Origin: Stentor coeruleus
Taxonomy: Eukaryota; Ciliophora; Heterotrichea; Heterotrichida; Stentoridae
NCBI GenBank assembly: GCA_001970955.1
Contig: MPUH01000646.1
Span: 1-41,897, forward strand
Direction: 5' to 3'
DNA: 41,897 nt
Both the position numbers and the translations under genes were made by a program. Positions 27,672-38,800 of the stretch are shown piece by piece. Positions within the stretch are counted from its first letter, which is position 1. Each line of letters starts with the position of its first letter. Below the pieces are notes generated by a model, which was given only the letters and a program-made list of their open reading frames with translations, did no database searches and was not told the origin of the DNA.

Positions 27672-30327
27672 CAATTATGTTTGTAAGAAATGATAAGGAA
27701 AAATATAATAGTAAAACTATTATAGCAGTATGGATGGTTGATATTTTTTTTTCATATGGAAAAGTTGGTGATAGTAAATATGTTTATGCTTATAAAAGAT
27801 AAATTTTATTAATTATTTTAGTTTTGTATTTATACTTGATATAGTTTGAAGAATCATCATAATTAGAAATTTAAACTTCCTGTGATATTATTTAATATAC
27901 CTTAAAGCATAAAAGATTCATCCTCTTTTATCTTTAATTTCTTAAATTCTATGATTATCTTTCAAAATACACCTAAAAGTTCATTATTTTTAGATATCCA
28001 AAATACAAAAATCTGATTTCCTAAGTAAAAAGTCTGATTTTAAAGAAAAATAAGAGCGCTAAAGAAAAAATATGGATGCACTCTCAGAAAAAGGAAAGTG
28101 ATAACCAATAAGCTTTTTTTACAGATTCCAAACTATCAAGCCCTATAAAAAAAGTTAATAAACCTCAACATTTAATTTCTAACATCTTAAAAGCCCATCA
28201 AATCCTATTTTCCACACATAAAAATCCTAAAAAAATTGCATAATTCAATGTCCATATGCATAATTCACCCAAATCTTAGAAAGTTTTCTAGTAAAAGTTT
28301 TGTGAAAAATTATTCAAAACCTACAAAGCTAAACTTGAAAACATAATATTTATGGTCTTTAAATAAATTTTTTTAGGTTTTTATTCAATATCTTTGCACT
28401 TATTTACAACATCAAAGATTTCATGAACCAAAGTTCAGATTAAGAAGATTAGGATTTAATATTACGAAGTGGTTCAAGAATTAAAAGAAGGAACTTAAAA
28501 ATATAAGAAAGAAATTTAGATGAAAAGCTAAGAAAGTGTTGAATTTGGAAAGAAAAAGTAATTTAGTTTAACTATTTTTGGCATGTAATTTGATATTTTT
28601 GTGCGGATTATGCTTATATATGAGATGTAGAGGTTTAGTTTAGGTATAAAGTCAGTCGAGATAGTTGACATCACAATCAGGTTCTCAGTAACTCATCAGC
28701 TAATTTTTTCCATTTATATTATATGAAGGCATAGAAAATTATAGTTAGAATTTTACTTTTAGGCTATTTTTGATTAGATTTTAATAAAATTTATAGTTTT
28801 CGGTAGTGCTGTAGGTTTGTGTGGTAGGGTAGGATTTTGATGAAGGAATAAAGTTTAAATTTTTTCTTATAGTTTTTGGGACTTTTTTCTTGTTTTTTAG
28901 ATTTACTTATTACTTCTTTTGAAGATTTCCAAAATGATAAATAATTTGCATGTTTCTATGAAATATTGCACTATGGTTTTTAAGTCGTTTAATATTTTTT
29001 AATACTTTGTTTTAGATATGTGTAAATACTCATGCTTTTTGGCTTTAAACAGTTCTTAGTAGTTGTTCAAACTTTGTTGATTTTTTAAGTTAGTCCTCTG
29101 TTTTGATTAGTATTTTTTTCTAATTTTATATTTACTGTGCACTGGGTAAAATTTACAGTGTCCTTTTCATAAAAAAACACTTATTTGCAATCCTGTTTAG
29201 CTCAGAATCCGTTGATCTTTACTTCAAATCAAAGTCTTTTGTCATTATCCTTTAAAAAGTTGAGATTTCTGAATAAGCACTTCACTAATATCTTTAAGTT
29301 TTTTTTAATGTTTATTCCATTAACATGACAAATGTATTGGTTTGATTATTCTTAAATTAATTTTCTTCCAATTTACTACAACTTTCCCTAAATTTATATT
29401 AACTTTTTGATTCAGTTTATTTAGTTTTACTGATTGAGAAAGTATATTTTTTTCATACAGATAACTATCTGTGATAATGATTTTAATATATTTGGCAATT
29501 GATTAGAGTTTAAGCTTTAAAATAACTATAAAGAATCATCATTATTATTCATGATTTTATATTGGAAAATCTTGGGGATTTTATCATTGATAGGAAATAG
29601 TATAGGAAGCAAAGTTGTTTTAGATTTTGAGTAGATATTATAAGTTTTATTGATTTGATGAAAGATTTTTTAAAATTTAGGTAAAACTATGTTCCATAAA
29701 TTTTTTATAATGCTATTTATTAGCGGTGACTATATTTAAATGTAAAAATTTGAGTATTTTTAGGATATCTTCTTATAAAAAAATGTTAAAAAGTTGTCTT
29801 GCATGCTTTAAATTTATATCAAAAAAACTATTAAAATACAAAAAGAACACTAATCATGAAATAATAAAGATTAGCATGATATTATTCTTTGAAATGGCAA
29901 TCTAAATAAATTATCAAAACAAAAAAATCATTATATTTCTAAATTCTTACTTAAAATCCACAAAATCATAAATATCTAATTTCCCCAAAATCTATATTTT
30001 TTACTACAAAATAACTTATCACACAAACCCAAATTCTTGAAATATTATGAATTTCCATAACTCTTAAATAAATCACTATTTATTACCCACTAAAACCCTT
30101 TAAAACCCCACAATCCAATCCGCCAATCCTATCTTTTCATTCCTTCCATACAACCTCTATATTTTTTCTCCACAATCTCATCAAAATCCTAAACCTAATC
30201 CTAATCCCATCTCTTTCATCATCTGATAAAATATTCTACACCCAAACTAAATTCCATATTTACAAATAAAATCTCTTCTCTAACCCAACCTTCTAAAACA
30301 ATTTACCCATAATCAATTCATTACTAA
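27672..30327. other. 2.6-kb region without a recognisable gene
   Basis: AT-rich with no ORF of conviction; stops occur in all frames at the frequency expected by chance. A slightly GC-richer patch lies at about 28640-28705. The right end, 30050-30327, has only two G (30122 and 30225) in 278 nt while C is plentiful; it is the 3' flank of the profilin gene and C-free-like on that gene's sense strand. No tRNA, rRNA or mobile element recognised. Confidence 0.5.
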
Positions 30328-30825
30328 CTAATAACCTGTTGACTTAAGATATTGGGCAACTTTTTCAACCAACTCATTGCAAAGCCCTGGATTTTGTGGC
30401 TGAGGATGGAATCCTGCAGTCTGAACAGCTCCATTCCAGCTAGCAAATACAACACACTGATTGCATTTAGCCAAACATCCTCCACCTCCATTTTTCTTAA
30501 GATAAACAGTCCCTTCTTTATCATCATGGCTCACAGCATAATATCTTTCATTGGCTATTCTAATTCCAGCTTTTGAATTCGAAGTACCATTATTGTTGGC
30601 AACATGGCGAATCAAATCTACTTCATTAATTTCACATGGCTCAGTACTTGCTCCATCTTCAGTAGGAACATCGACTGAATAGCCATAAAGACCAAAGTCT
30701 GGGGTATTAGCCCAAATAGATCCATCGGCTAATGAAACAATGCCAGCTTTTTCAACACAGTGTTCCATAGTACCATGTGCTGTGACTTTGGTTGTTAATT
30801 GGTCTACATAAGATTGCCAAGACAT
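30328..30825 (-). CDS. Profilin
   Basis: A 165-residue profilin, the small actin-monomer binding protein that also binds poly-proline and phosphoinositides. The N-terminus MSWQSYVDQL has the conserved Trp3 and helix. IVSLADGSIWANTPDFGLYG is the family's GxxxxADGSxWA signature. A helical EINEVDLIRHVANN and the beta strands AGIRIANERYYAVSHDD, then GTVYLKKNGGGGCLAKC, follow, and the C-terminal helix is CNELVEKVAQYLKSTGY. It is longer than animal and plant profilins (about 130-140 aa), mainly through a middle insertion. No intron. Stop TAG. It shares a 171-bp upstream region with the divergent zDHHC gene. Confidence 0.93.
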   Translation of the reverse strand: MSWQSYVDQLTTKVTAHGTMEHCVEKAGIVSLADGSIWANTPDFGLYGYSVDVPTEDGASTEPCEINEVDLIRHVANNNGTSNSKAGIRIANERYYAVSHDDKEGTVYLKKNGGGGCLAKCNQCVVFASWNGAVQTAGFHPQPQNPGLCNELVEKVAQYLKSTGY

Positions 30826-30996
30826 TTTATAATAGCCATTTATTCAACAGCGAAGAGCTCTGTGATATTCTAATTAAACCCTAAAATATAGCTATTTTGA
30901 TTAGGTTTTGTTTTATTGTGTCAAAGCTAGGATTAAGCTTATATTTATGTCCTGGAGAATGTTTTATTACTTTTTTCATATTACCAATATCGAAAT

Positions 30997-31836
30997 ATGT
31001 GGCTTGTTAAAGACTCTGGAGGAATATGTTGTGTACTTTTTACTTATAGTCTGATGTTTGGAATATCAACTATTGTGGTTTTAATCTGTATCTTACCTTT
31101 ATCATCTGAAGGTATCTTAAACTCAATAGCTTGTCTTATAACANTTGTGGTTTTAATCTGTATCTTACCTTTATCATCTGAAGGTATCTTAAACTCAATA
31201 GCTTGTCTTATAACATACTATCTTTTCTTGTTACTAGCACTGATTTGCCATTTGAAATGCATGCTTACAGACCCTGGAGCATTACCTATAGACCAATATT
31301 CTGATATCCCACAATGTCCTAAATGTTTATCTGTAAAACCAAGTCGTGCTCATCATTGCTCAACTTGTAATCGTTGTATTCTTAAAATGGATCATCATTG
31401 TCCTTGGATGAACAATTGTATAGGATACTATAATCAAAAACACTTTCTTTTGTTTCTGATATACATAGAAATTGTGTGTTTATATAGTGGATGTTTACTT
31501 ATTATAAGAGCTGCATTTTGCCAACTTAGTTCAAGTTCACAGTTATGTTCAGTGCCAATTGAAGAAGAATCAACATTGGTTATGCTTGGAATGATTAGTT
31601 TAGTTATTATAGGTTTGTTTTCACTATTTATAGCTGTGATGATATTTGATCAACTGAAATGTATAAGCGACAATACAACTGGGATAGAAAGTCTTAAAAA
31701 GGAACTTATAGAAAAAAGACCAAAAATTGTGAATTTCGAAGAAGCATTTGGGGGGAAATTTAGTTTAAAATGGTTTTTACCTTTTAGTGTCAAAGGGAAT
31801 ATAAATGCATATTTAACAAGTTTAAATGTTGTGTGA
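30997..31836 (+). CDS. zDHHC3/7-like protein S-acyltransferase
   Basis: A multi-pass palmitoyltransferase that attaches fatty acyl chains to cysteines of membrane proteins, in relatives mainly at the Golgi. The N-terminus MWLVKDSGGICC matches the opening of zDHHC3/7. Two hydrophobic segments are followed by LTDPGALP, the cysteine-rich domain (CPKCLSVKPSRAHHCSTCNR) with DHHCPWMNNCIG as catalytic motif, then two more membrane segments and a short C-tail with NFEEAFGG. The frame as given is 279 aa, but 24 residues in the first-to-second membrane segment are a false repeat from the N-centred duplication at 31073-31215, so the real length is 255. Its TGA stop abuts the TAG of the convergent gene with no base between. 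Confidence 0.93.
   Translation: MWLVKDSGGICCVLFTYSLMFGISTIVVLICILPLSSEGILNSIACLITXVVLICILPLSSEGILNSIACLITYYLFLLLALICHLKCMLTDPGALPIDQYSDIPQCPKCLSVKPSRAHHCSTCNRCILKMDHHCPWMNNCIGYYNQKHFLLFLIYIEIVCLYSGCLLIIRAAFCQLSSSSQLCSVPIEEESTLVMLGMISLVIIGLFSLFIAVMIFDQLKCISDNTTGIESLKKELIEKRPKIVNFEEAFGGKFSLKWFLPFSVKGNINAYLTSLNVV
31073..31215. repeat. 71-nt direct duplication around a single N (assembly join)
   Basis: Bases 31073-31143 and 31145-31215 are identical, N at 31144. The 72-nt period keeps frame and inserts 24 false residues into the zDHHC protein. Confidence 0.94.
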
Positions 31837-32664
31837 CTAAATAATTTTATCCTTAGAAATCATACCATTTTGCTTATCAGCCCATTTATTTAGCGAGTCT
31901 CCAATTTCTATATAACTTCTATTGTCTTTTGGTTCTATCTTCCCTTTAAGTATTTCAGGGACTTGTTGTTTAGCTTCGATTCTTTCATTTGAATCAAGCA
32001 TGTTTAATATTTCATCTTTAGCTTGTATTGGGAAAATGTTTATTTTACGAAAACATTTACGTAAAAGGTTTAATAAAGATGTACGACTCCAAGGCTTTTT
32101 TAGATAAGCTTTTAAAGATATTATTCCTCTAGCATATAATTGGCTTTCTTCATTTGATGATTCTAAAGTTTCTAGTTTTTCTTCAATTTGTCTGAATAAT
32201 CTATGGAACAAAATACTATCATCGGTATGCATTAAGTTGAAAGTTTTAGATAAAAATTCCCATATTTCTATTGTTTTATTTTGATTTTCTTCGAATATTA
32301 TATCAAGGTCTTTGATTTTATTGAAGATCAAAGGGAGGATTGGGATTGGGAAAATTGTCGTGAAATCATGGGAAAAAATTAAGTTCAAACATAAAAAAAG
32401 TTCATCTTTTGGGATTTTATGAGAATAAGTATCTAGAAAATTCATGAGGATTTTTAAACATTTACTTAGTGAGGATGGGTTTTGCATATGGCGTTTGAGC
32501 TTTTCAAAACCTTGGTCAAAGGATATTGGGCTAGGTTTTTCTTTGTTTTCTTCGAGTTTAGGTTTTTTAGATGGGCCAGGATCAGTTGAAGCTGATAGTA
32601 AATGCCGGTCGATTAATCTTTCTGATCTGGTTCGATCTTTGGACTCTCTGGTAAAGTTATTCAT
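31837..32664 (-). CDS. Unknown protein with basic N-terminus and helical repeat-like core
   Basis: I prefer the ATG at 32664 (MNNFTRESKDRTR, 275 aa). The frame is open up to an ATG at 32727, but those extra 21 residues are hydrophobic and look like leader sequence. The N-terminal 45 residues are charged with a possible nuclear localisation signal (GPSKKPKLEENKEK). Residues about 50-220 are helical and HEAT/armadillo-like in rhythm (CLKILMNFLDTYSHKIPKDE, LPLIFNKIKDLDIIFEE). The C-terminus ends IEIGDSLNKWADKQNG. I do not recognise the family. Stop TAG at 31837-31839 directly abuts the stop of the convergent zDHHC gene. Confidence 0.66.
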   Translation of the reverse strand: MNNFTRESKDRTRSERLIDRHLLSASTDPGPSKKPKLEENKEKPSPISFDQGFEKLKRHMQNPSSLSKCLKILMNFLDTYSHKIPKDELFLCLNLIFSHDFTTIFPIPILPLIFNKIKDLDIIFEENQNKTIEIWEFLSKTFNLMHTDDSILFHRLFRQIEEKLETLESSNEESQLYARGIISLKAYLKKPWSRTSLLNLLRKCFRKINIFPIQAKDEILNMLDSNERIEAKQQVPEILKGKIEPKDNRSYIEIGDSLNKWADKQNGMISKDKII

Positions 32665-33315
32665 ATTTATATAATAAAGAAAAAATAAAGTTATGGAAGT
32701 GCAAATAGAAACAGAGGCAAAAAACAAAATAGTTAAGAATTAGATGTTGCTTTAGAGTCTTTTGCATTAAAGCATTAATAAAAAATTAATATTTTCATAT
32801 GATGTGGAAGTTTGAGTATAAAAATATTTTATTGAATAGTAAAGGAGGGATGATTAATGTTATAAAGCTTTATTATGATCCTGAAGCTAAAGTTAGCAGT
32901 AAATACAACAAGTTATTAATTTTATAGATAGGGATCTTCACTAAAGCTTTTATACAACAAATTTGAGAGTTTTGCGTAAATAAACTAAGAAAAGCTAATA
33001 GTTTTTATATTTAACCTTCAGATTTTTATAAAAACTTTTCAATAACGAGTTAAATTTTTTTCATCATACACCGCAGCTTAAAAATTAAAGAAACTCAAAC
33101 CGATAACCTTTTTTGCAATTAAACTCTGAACAAAATCTGAGTAAAATTATATATGTCTAATTATTATATTTTATCTTTCTATAACAATGTCAAGTTTTTG
33201 CCAAAAATTCTACTTACAATAACATTCTAACATATATTTATTATTATAATTTAATTAATATGTTAAGTAAGTATCTTGATTAATTACCAACCATTAATTA
33301 CTTATATTAAGCATA
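32665..33315. other. Intergenic region between divergent genes
   Basis: About 650 bp, AT-rich. No ORF, RNA gene or repeat recognised; presumably upstream regions of the unknown minus gene and the zinc-finger gene. Confidence 0.45.
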
Positions 33316-33798
33316 ATGAACTGTAAAATTGAATTCGAAGGAGAACGTGGTTTGTTGCCGTCACCTGTAATAATCTCATTGATATCTTTTCCAAGAAAAA
33401 AAAAATACCCTACTTGCCCAATGTGTTCATTAGTCTTCTCGAAAGAGTCCGACTTAAAAAAGCATCTGAACGAAGATCAATGGCATTTATACCAAGAAAG
33501 CAAATACAAAGACTACCTTAAGTGTGAAGAATGTTGTCTGTTTTTCACATCGACAAAAGGTTTTATGCAGCATCATGGCAAAGTACACGTGACAAAGTAT
33601 AAGTATTCCAAATGTCCTGTATGCGAAAAGAAGTTCCGAAACAAATACGCTGTGAAGTTTCATATAAAACAAGTGCATGAAAAGTCAACTAGAGAAAAGT
33701 GCCCAAAATGCGGAAAAGACTTCTACAACAAGTATCTAATTCCCCAGCATTTGGAAAAATGCAAAAGATTGAGCCCTGAAGAGATAGAACTTATATAA
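33316..33798 (+). CDS. C2H2 zinc-finger protein (160 aa, four fingers)
   Basis: Four zinc fingers cover most of the protein. Finger 1 has Cys34/Cys37 with His50/His57, an unusually wide His spacing. Finger 2 has Cys70/Cys73 and His86/His91. Finger 3 has Cys100/Cys103 and His116/His121. Finger 4 has Cys129/Cys132, His145 and Cys149, a C2HC type. The conserved Phe of each finger is present (LVFSKESDL, LFFTSTKGF, KKFRNKYAV, KDFYNKYLI). Such arrays bind DNA or RNA; the target is unknown. Linkers are not of the TGEKP type. G+C content is visibly higher than in the flanks. The N-terminal 30 residues include a short hydrophobic stretch. It stands alone between two long gene-free stretches. Stop TAA. 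Confidence 0.85.
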   Translation: MNCKIEFEGERGLLPSPVIISLISFPRKKKYPTCPMCSLVFSKESDLKKHLNEDQWHLYQESKYKDYLKCEECCLFFTSTKGFMQHHGKVHVTKYKYSKCPVCEKKFRNKYAVKFHIKQVHEKSTREKCPKCGKDFYNKYLIPQHLEKCKRLSPEEIELI

Positions 33799-35840
33799 GC
33801 TTTTAGTAAAAGTTAATCTTATTTTCTATTCTGGATAGTGAGAACTAAAAACAATACATGGCTAGGATTTCGAGTTAAGTAGATAGCTTAGACTTAGATA
33901 AGAATGGGTAAATAGTCTCCTAGCTTTTTAAAAAATTATGTCAGTGCTGTCAGTTTATGATAAGCAATTTTCAGAGCTGAACATTTGGGAGGTTTGAATA
34001 ATATTGAGTTAAAAGAAGAAGTCAGAAAAGTAAGCCATATACAAAGAAATGCATAAAAGTTAAAGGATAAACTTAGATAAAAGATAAAATACTTGGTTGA
34101 CTATGATATATGCTTTCTTATTTACAACAGAAATATATATTGTTATATGGAACTATGGAATAGTATGTAAATATATAGTCAAAGTGCTGAAAAAACTTAA
34201 TTTTTTTTATTAAGTTAATAGATTATTTGAAAATAGTTTGGTATTTTTATAACTCAAGATTTGTTTGAAATGCTCAATTGGAATAGAAAAAATTATTATT
34301 ATAATGCCATTTATTAATGTATTATAATATTTTTTCATCATTCGAATATTAAAACTCTGCTTTTCTAAAACTTTATCCTTTAATCAATTGAATTATAGTT
34401 AGTATATAAGAATTATTATAAAAATCTTGAGTGATGATGAAGATTCATTTCTAAAATATTTATATTATAGGTTAATTAAAATATGCCATACATTATCACT
34501 TTCAAAAATTTAAATTACTATGAACTAAAAAGTATGAGATATTATTACTATATTTCATAGATAAATAGGACAAAATATAAAACTTGGGGATAAAGACAGT
34601 TTTTAGTTTTGTTTTTATAAAATTTTTAATTTTTTAGAAAAAGTTGTTTTAATATGATTTTTAAGTTTATACATTTAGAAAGAATAAAACAGTGAGGAAA
34701 TATATAATTTTGTTAGGCTATAGTAGATATTATATACAAGCTGTTGATAATGGGAATAAATATGTCCGAACATTTTCCTTTTAGTATGGAGATTTTTATT
34801 TCCTTTAGAAATCTTGATATAAGATAATTTTTAACTTATTTTTAGTAGTGATAGGATTGTAAATATTTTTATTATAAGTCCTGGTTTATGTTATAAGGTT
34901 TTATATGTTTATGAGCTTTTAAAGGGATAATATGGATTTCTGATGATATTATATAAAATAATTCCTAAAACTATCATTCTAAAGGTTAAACTATAACAAA
35001 GGATTATAAAAATAATATTTGATATTATATATTGTAAAATATTAAAGATTTGCTGAATAGCTTGTTTGATTGAAGATTTAATGCGAAATTTTTATTAAAT
35101 GTATAATTGTGTTATAAATGACTTTAAAATATTTATGCATTTTCATAGGACACTATAATTTTTGATTCAAAGCTAAAATTTTTCTTATAGTAAAAGATTG
35201 TATATATTTTTTTTGTTAGCATGATTGTTTTGATTATGAAAACTCTATGAAAATTTATCATATAATAGTTTATAAAAAATTACTGTAAGACTTATAGACA
35301 GTATTATAATTGAGTTTATTATGTATATTAAAGGTTAAGATACATGAATAATAATATTTTATACTTAAAAACTACATAAGAAGCTTTAAATCTGCATACT
35401 CATATATAAATAATAAATATTGTAATTAAGGGAAACATAAATACATTATAGTTTAGTGCAAAAAAATCTTTTAATATAAGTTTATTATCTCCTTAAAAAA
35501 TAATAACTATAACTTTAATTATTACTAAGCTATAAATACAATTTAGTTACTTAGTATTTATCACCAAATCATATCTAATTTCTTAATCTTGTAAAATATT
35601 AAAACTAATATAAAGCTAAATACCTAAATTTATTTGATATTAAAAGTATCTTAAACTCCTATATATTATTTTATCATAAATTATAATCTAAACTCTCTTT
35701 AAGTTTAATTTTTCAAAGTATTCTTATAAACTTTAATAATAATTTACTAATTCTTGTATTGATGATATAATAAATATCTTTTAGCTATAAAAATCACTCT
35801 ATTACAATTCTAATTTTCCAAAAAATAATCTATAGTAAAT
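33799..35840. other. 2-kb very AT-rich gene desert
   Basis: Nothing recognisable as a gene, RNA or transposon. Composition is extremely AT-rich (many 60-nt rows have fewer than ten G+C). The last 400 bp before the giant gene have more C than G, as in other 5' flanks of this window. Confidence 0.5.
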
Positions 35841-38800
35841 ATGAAAATAGCTGAGACAGAATTCTTAGGCTCAGAAGCATTGAAAAATTGGCTTGGCTCC
35901 ATAGTAAACATTGGCGACAGTGAGTTTTTCTTTACAATATCTCAAATACAGCAGTGGGATTTCGAAGACCTCAAAGATCTTGCGCCAATTTCATCCTTGC
36001 TGAACCGTATTGATTCTCTGCTTGCATCTTCAATATCAACGAAAAACTATTCAAATCTTACAATCCTATTAGATTTTTCATGTCTCTTATTATCCAATTC
36101 TTTATCTAAATCCTTATACAACTCCCTTGATGAACTCAGTCAAATTCTAGACCTCGACAATTGGGACCTGATATTTAAAGCTCTTTGTTTAATAAAAATC
36201 CTCACAAGCGGAAAAGCCACAAAAATTACTAAAGACCAAAAGCTCACAACTTTAATACACAAACTTTATGTCATAGGTCTAGGTTCTCACTTAAGCAATC
36301 CTCGACCAATTTCCTTACAAGACCTCGCATCAAATATTCAACTCGATATAATCCCATTTCAATTCAAACATGAATCCTCATCAGATCCAGTCCCAGAAAG
36401 TTTACAATACGTTTTATTAAACAGAACCCGAACAAACTCTTTTATAATCAGTAATTCTAATAGAATCCCAATAGTATCTTGTCAACTTCAAGCCCTAAGT
36501 CTTTTCTTAAGATTATCCCCTGAGCCATTGTTACTTCAAGAGTTCTGTAAGACTTTACCTGAAATATGGCTTTTGCCTTCACTTGCAGACTTCATCAGAA
36601 TGCCATCATCTGTAGAAATACAATTCTCAGTTCTTGACCTTGTTAGTAATATTTTATTTCTATTAGAATCTACAAGACATGATGCTTTTCATTCTCAATT
36701 AGCTTCACTATCTGAAGAACTTTTTTCTACTTGGAACAATATAATCTTAAGCCTTCTTAGAGATCTTGCCATGCCCCAAGCTAGTACTTTACCTTCATTT
36801 TCTTCATCAGAAATGATATATTCATTATTAGACCTAGTCTCAGTAATCTCAGAATGTAAACATAGATCTGATACTTTAAATCTACCAGCAATAACCTGTT
36901 CTTTACTGTGTATTATAAAAAACTCAACAGAAGGATTACTTTGTTATTCACCAATAATCCTAAATCGGGCTGCGAAAATTTTATGTGAAATAATTCCAAA
37001 TGCTATGGAAATGTTTAAAGAAGCTGAAGGGATGCAGTCGACTATAAAAATGGCTGTTTTAGAAATTAAGAGTTATTCTAATGATGTGGATTTATATGAA
37101 AATAAAACTGGACTGAAAATCAACCCAACAGCAAGGGTAAATCTGATAAGAAGTTTATTGAGGATAATAAAAATTGCCCTATCTAAATGGGATCAATTCC
37201 CAAGTTCTTCAAATACAGAAATACAGATTATTATGGATACTGGTTTAATAGATACGATTTCTAATATGTTTGCTAAAAGGAAATATGAAATATACGAAGA
37301 AGCTTTAGTTATAATAACCCAAATGATTAATGAATTACCAGCTTTAGTTGGAGACCTTGTGAATAATGGGACAATAGGTAACCTTTTAGAATCCCTTGAA
37401 GAAAACATTCCTAATAGTTCACGTTTTATAGACATTTTAGCACGATTTTTATGTATCACAGCTTTTAATATGGATGGGGCAAGGGTTATTGATAGATATA
37501 ATACAGTATCTAATCTTTTAGTTGTATTAGGGAATACAGACCCGACATTATTTTCTAGTAACACTGCGGCAAATATCAGTGAAAGTTTACAAGAATTAGT
37601 AAACTCAGTTCCTAATGCTATAGATAAAATCATTGATGGGTCTTTACAATTGATTAACTCTTTAAAACTTTCTGATATATCAGTACCGTCAATGTTTTTT
37701 CAGAAAGTTTCTAATATAGGTCGGCTTTTTGGTAGTATTTTCGCTATATCCCCTGAGATTATAAATGGGTTTATGGGTAGAGGTGGGCTTAATAGTTTAT
37801 TAGACATATTCAAAATGCGAGTTATGCTAAAATCTGAAGTTAATGAATTTTATGCTTTGACTTCATGTTTCAAATCTTTACCTTCAAACATTATCGCCCA
37901 GGTTTTTAATAAAGTAATACAAACAATAAGCCTACATGTTAAGAAAATACAAGAAATAACAGGCCCATGGGATAGTATAAAAGACTTTTCATTGCTTTCT
38001 GAGAATACAATCAAAGAGTTGATGTTTTTATTAGTCGAAGGGGACTGTTATTTAGAAATCATAAGGATTTTACTACAGAACTGGACTGGAATTACTGGGG
38101 CTTATAAAGAATTCATCGATGTACTTATGAATATTTCAATACTACAAAGGGTGTTAATCGCCGAACAAGCAAGGCTTATGTGTAAAAATAAGGTCCAAGA
38201 TAAAGAAACTGATAAATTTGATGTACCTGGGGATAATGGGATTATAGAAACAACTGAAGGGAAAAGTTTTGAAGAAATTCTATACTTTACATGTCAGTTT
38301 ACTATAAGAAAAGTTTTTAGATCTGCTATGAGAATACCAAATCATCGTGGGAGATTGTCTATTAATGAAGAAGCTGGTATGGCTATAAGTAAAGCTGTTG
38401 GGAATATTCTAACTCAAAATATCAAAGCTCTAGTTTTTGAAGGTTGTTCATATGAAAATACTTATAATTTAGCAATGCAGTTATCTGATATTATGAATAT
38501 TTTATTATATGAGCAAGGGACAACACCTGCTTTAGTATTACAATTTGTCTTACAAGGAGGAACTGAAGCTTTTGCTGATTTTTTACTACAACTTAAAAAA
38601 CACTCATATCAAATCTGTAACTCAATAAATTTATCTTATCATATAGTCAATTCTTTACAAATACTTTGGACACTTAGTGGGAAATTTTTAGAAAGTTTAG
38701 TACTAGGGAAATATATAAATTCAAATTTTGGTTTATCGGTTGTTAGGAATTTGGGGTATAATAATACTAAGGAAGTGCTTGTTAAAATACAATTGATTGT

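Noticed and set aside
27605..27802. Open frame of 65 codons beginning with TTG
   Set aside because: No ATG and it lies largely in the C-free skewed tract, where stop frequency is altered.
28420..28560. Coding-like A-rich stretch on the plus strand (DLILRSGSRIKRR)
   Set aside because: Six stops in about 50 codons, no better than chance.
28850..29320. Minus-strand frame that reads plausibly if TAA were Gln and TGA Trp, hinting at an alternative code
   Set aside because: Stops occur at about the rate expected for AT-rich non-coding DNA, and all real genes here end normally at TAA, TAG or TGA.
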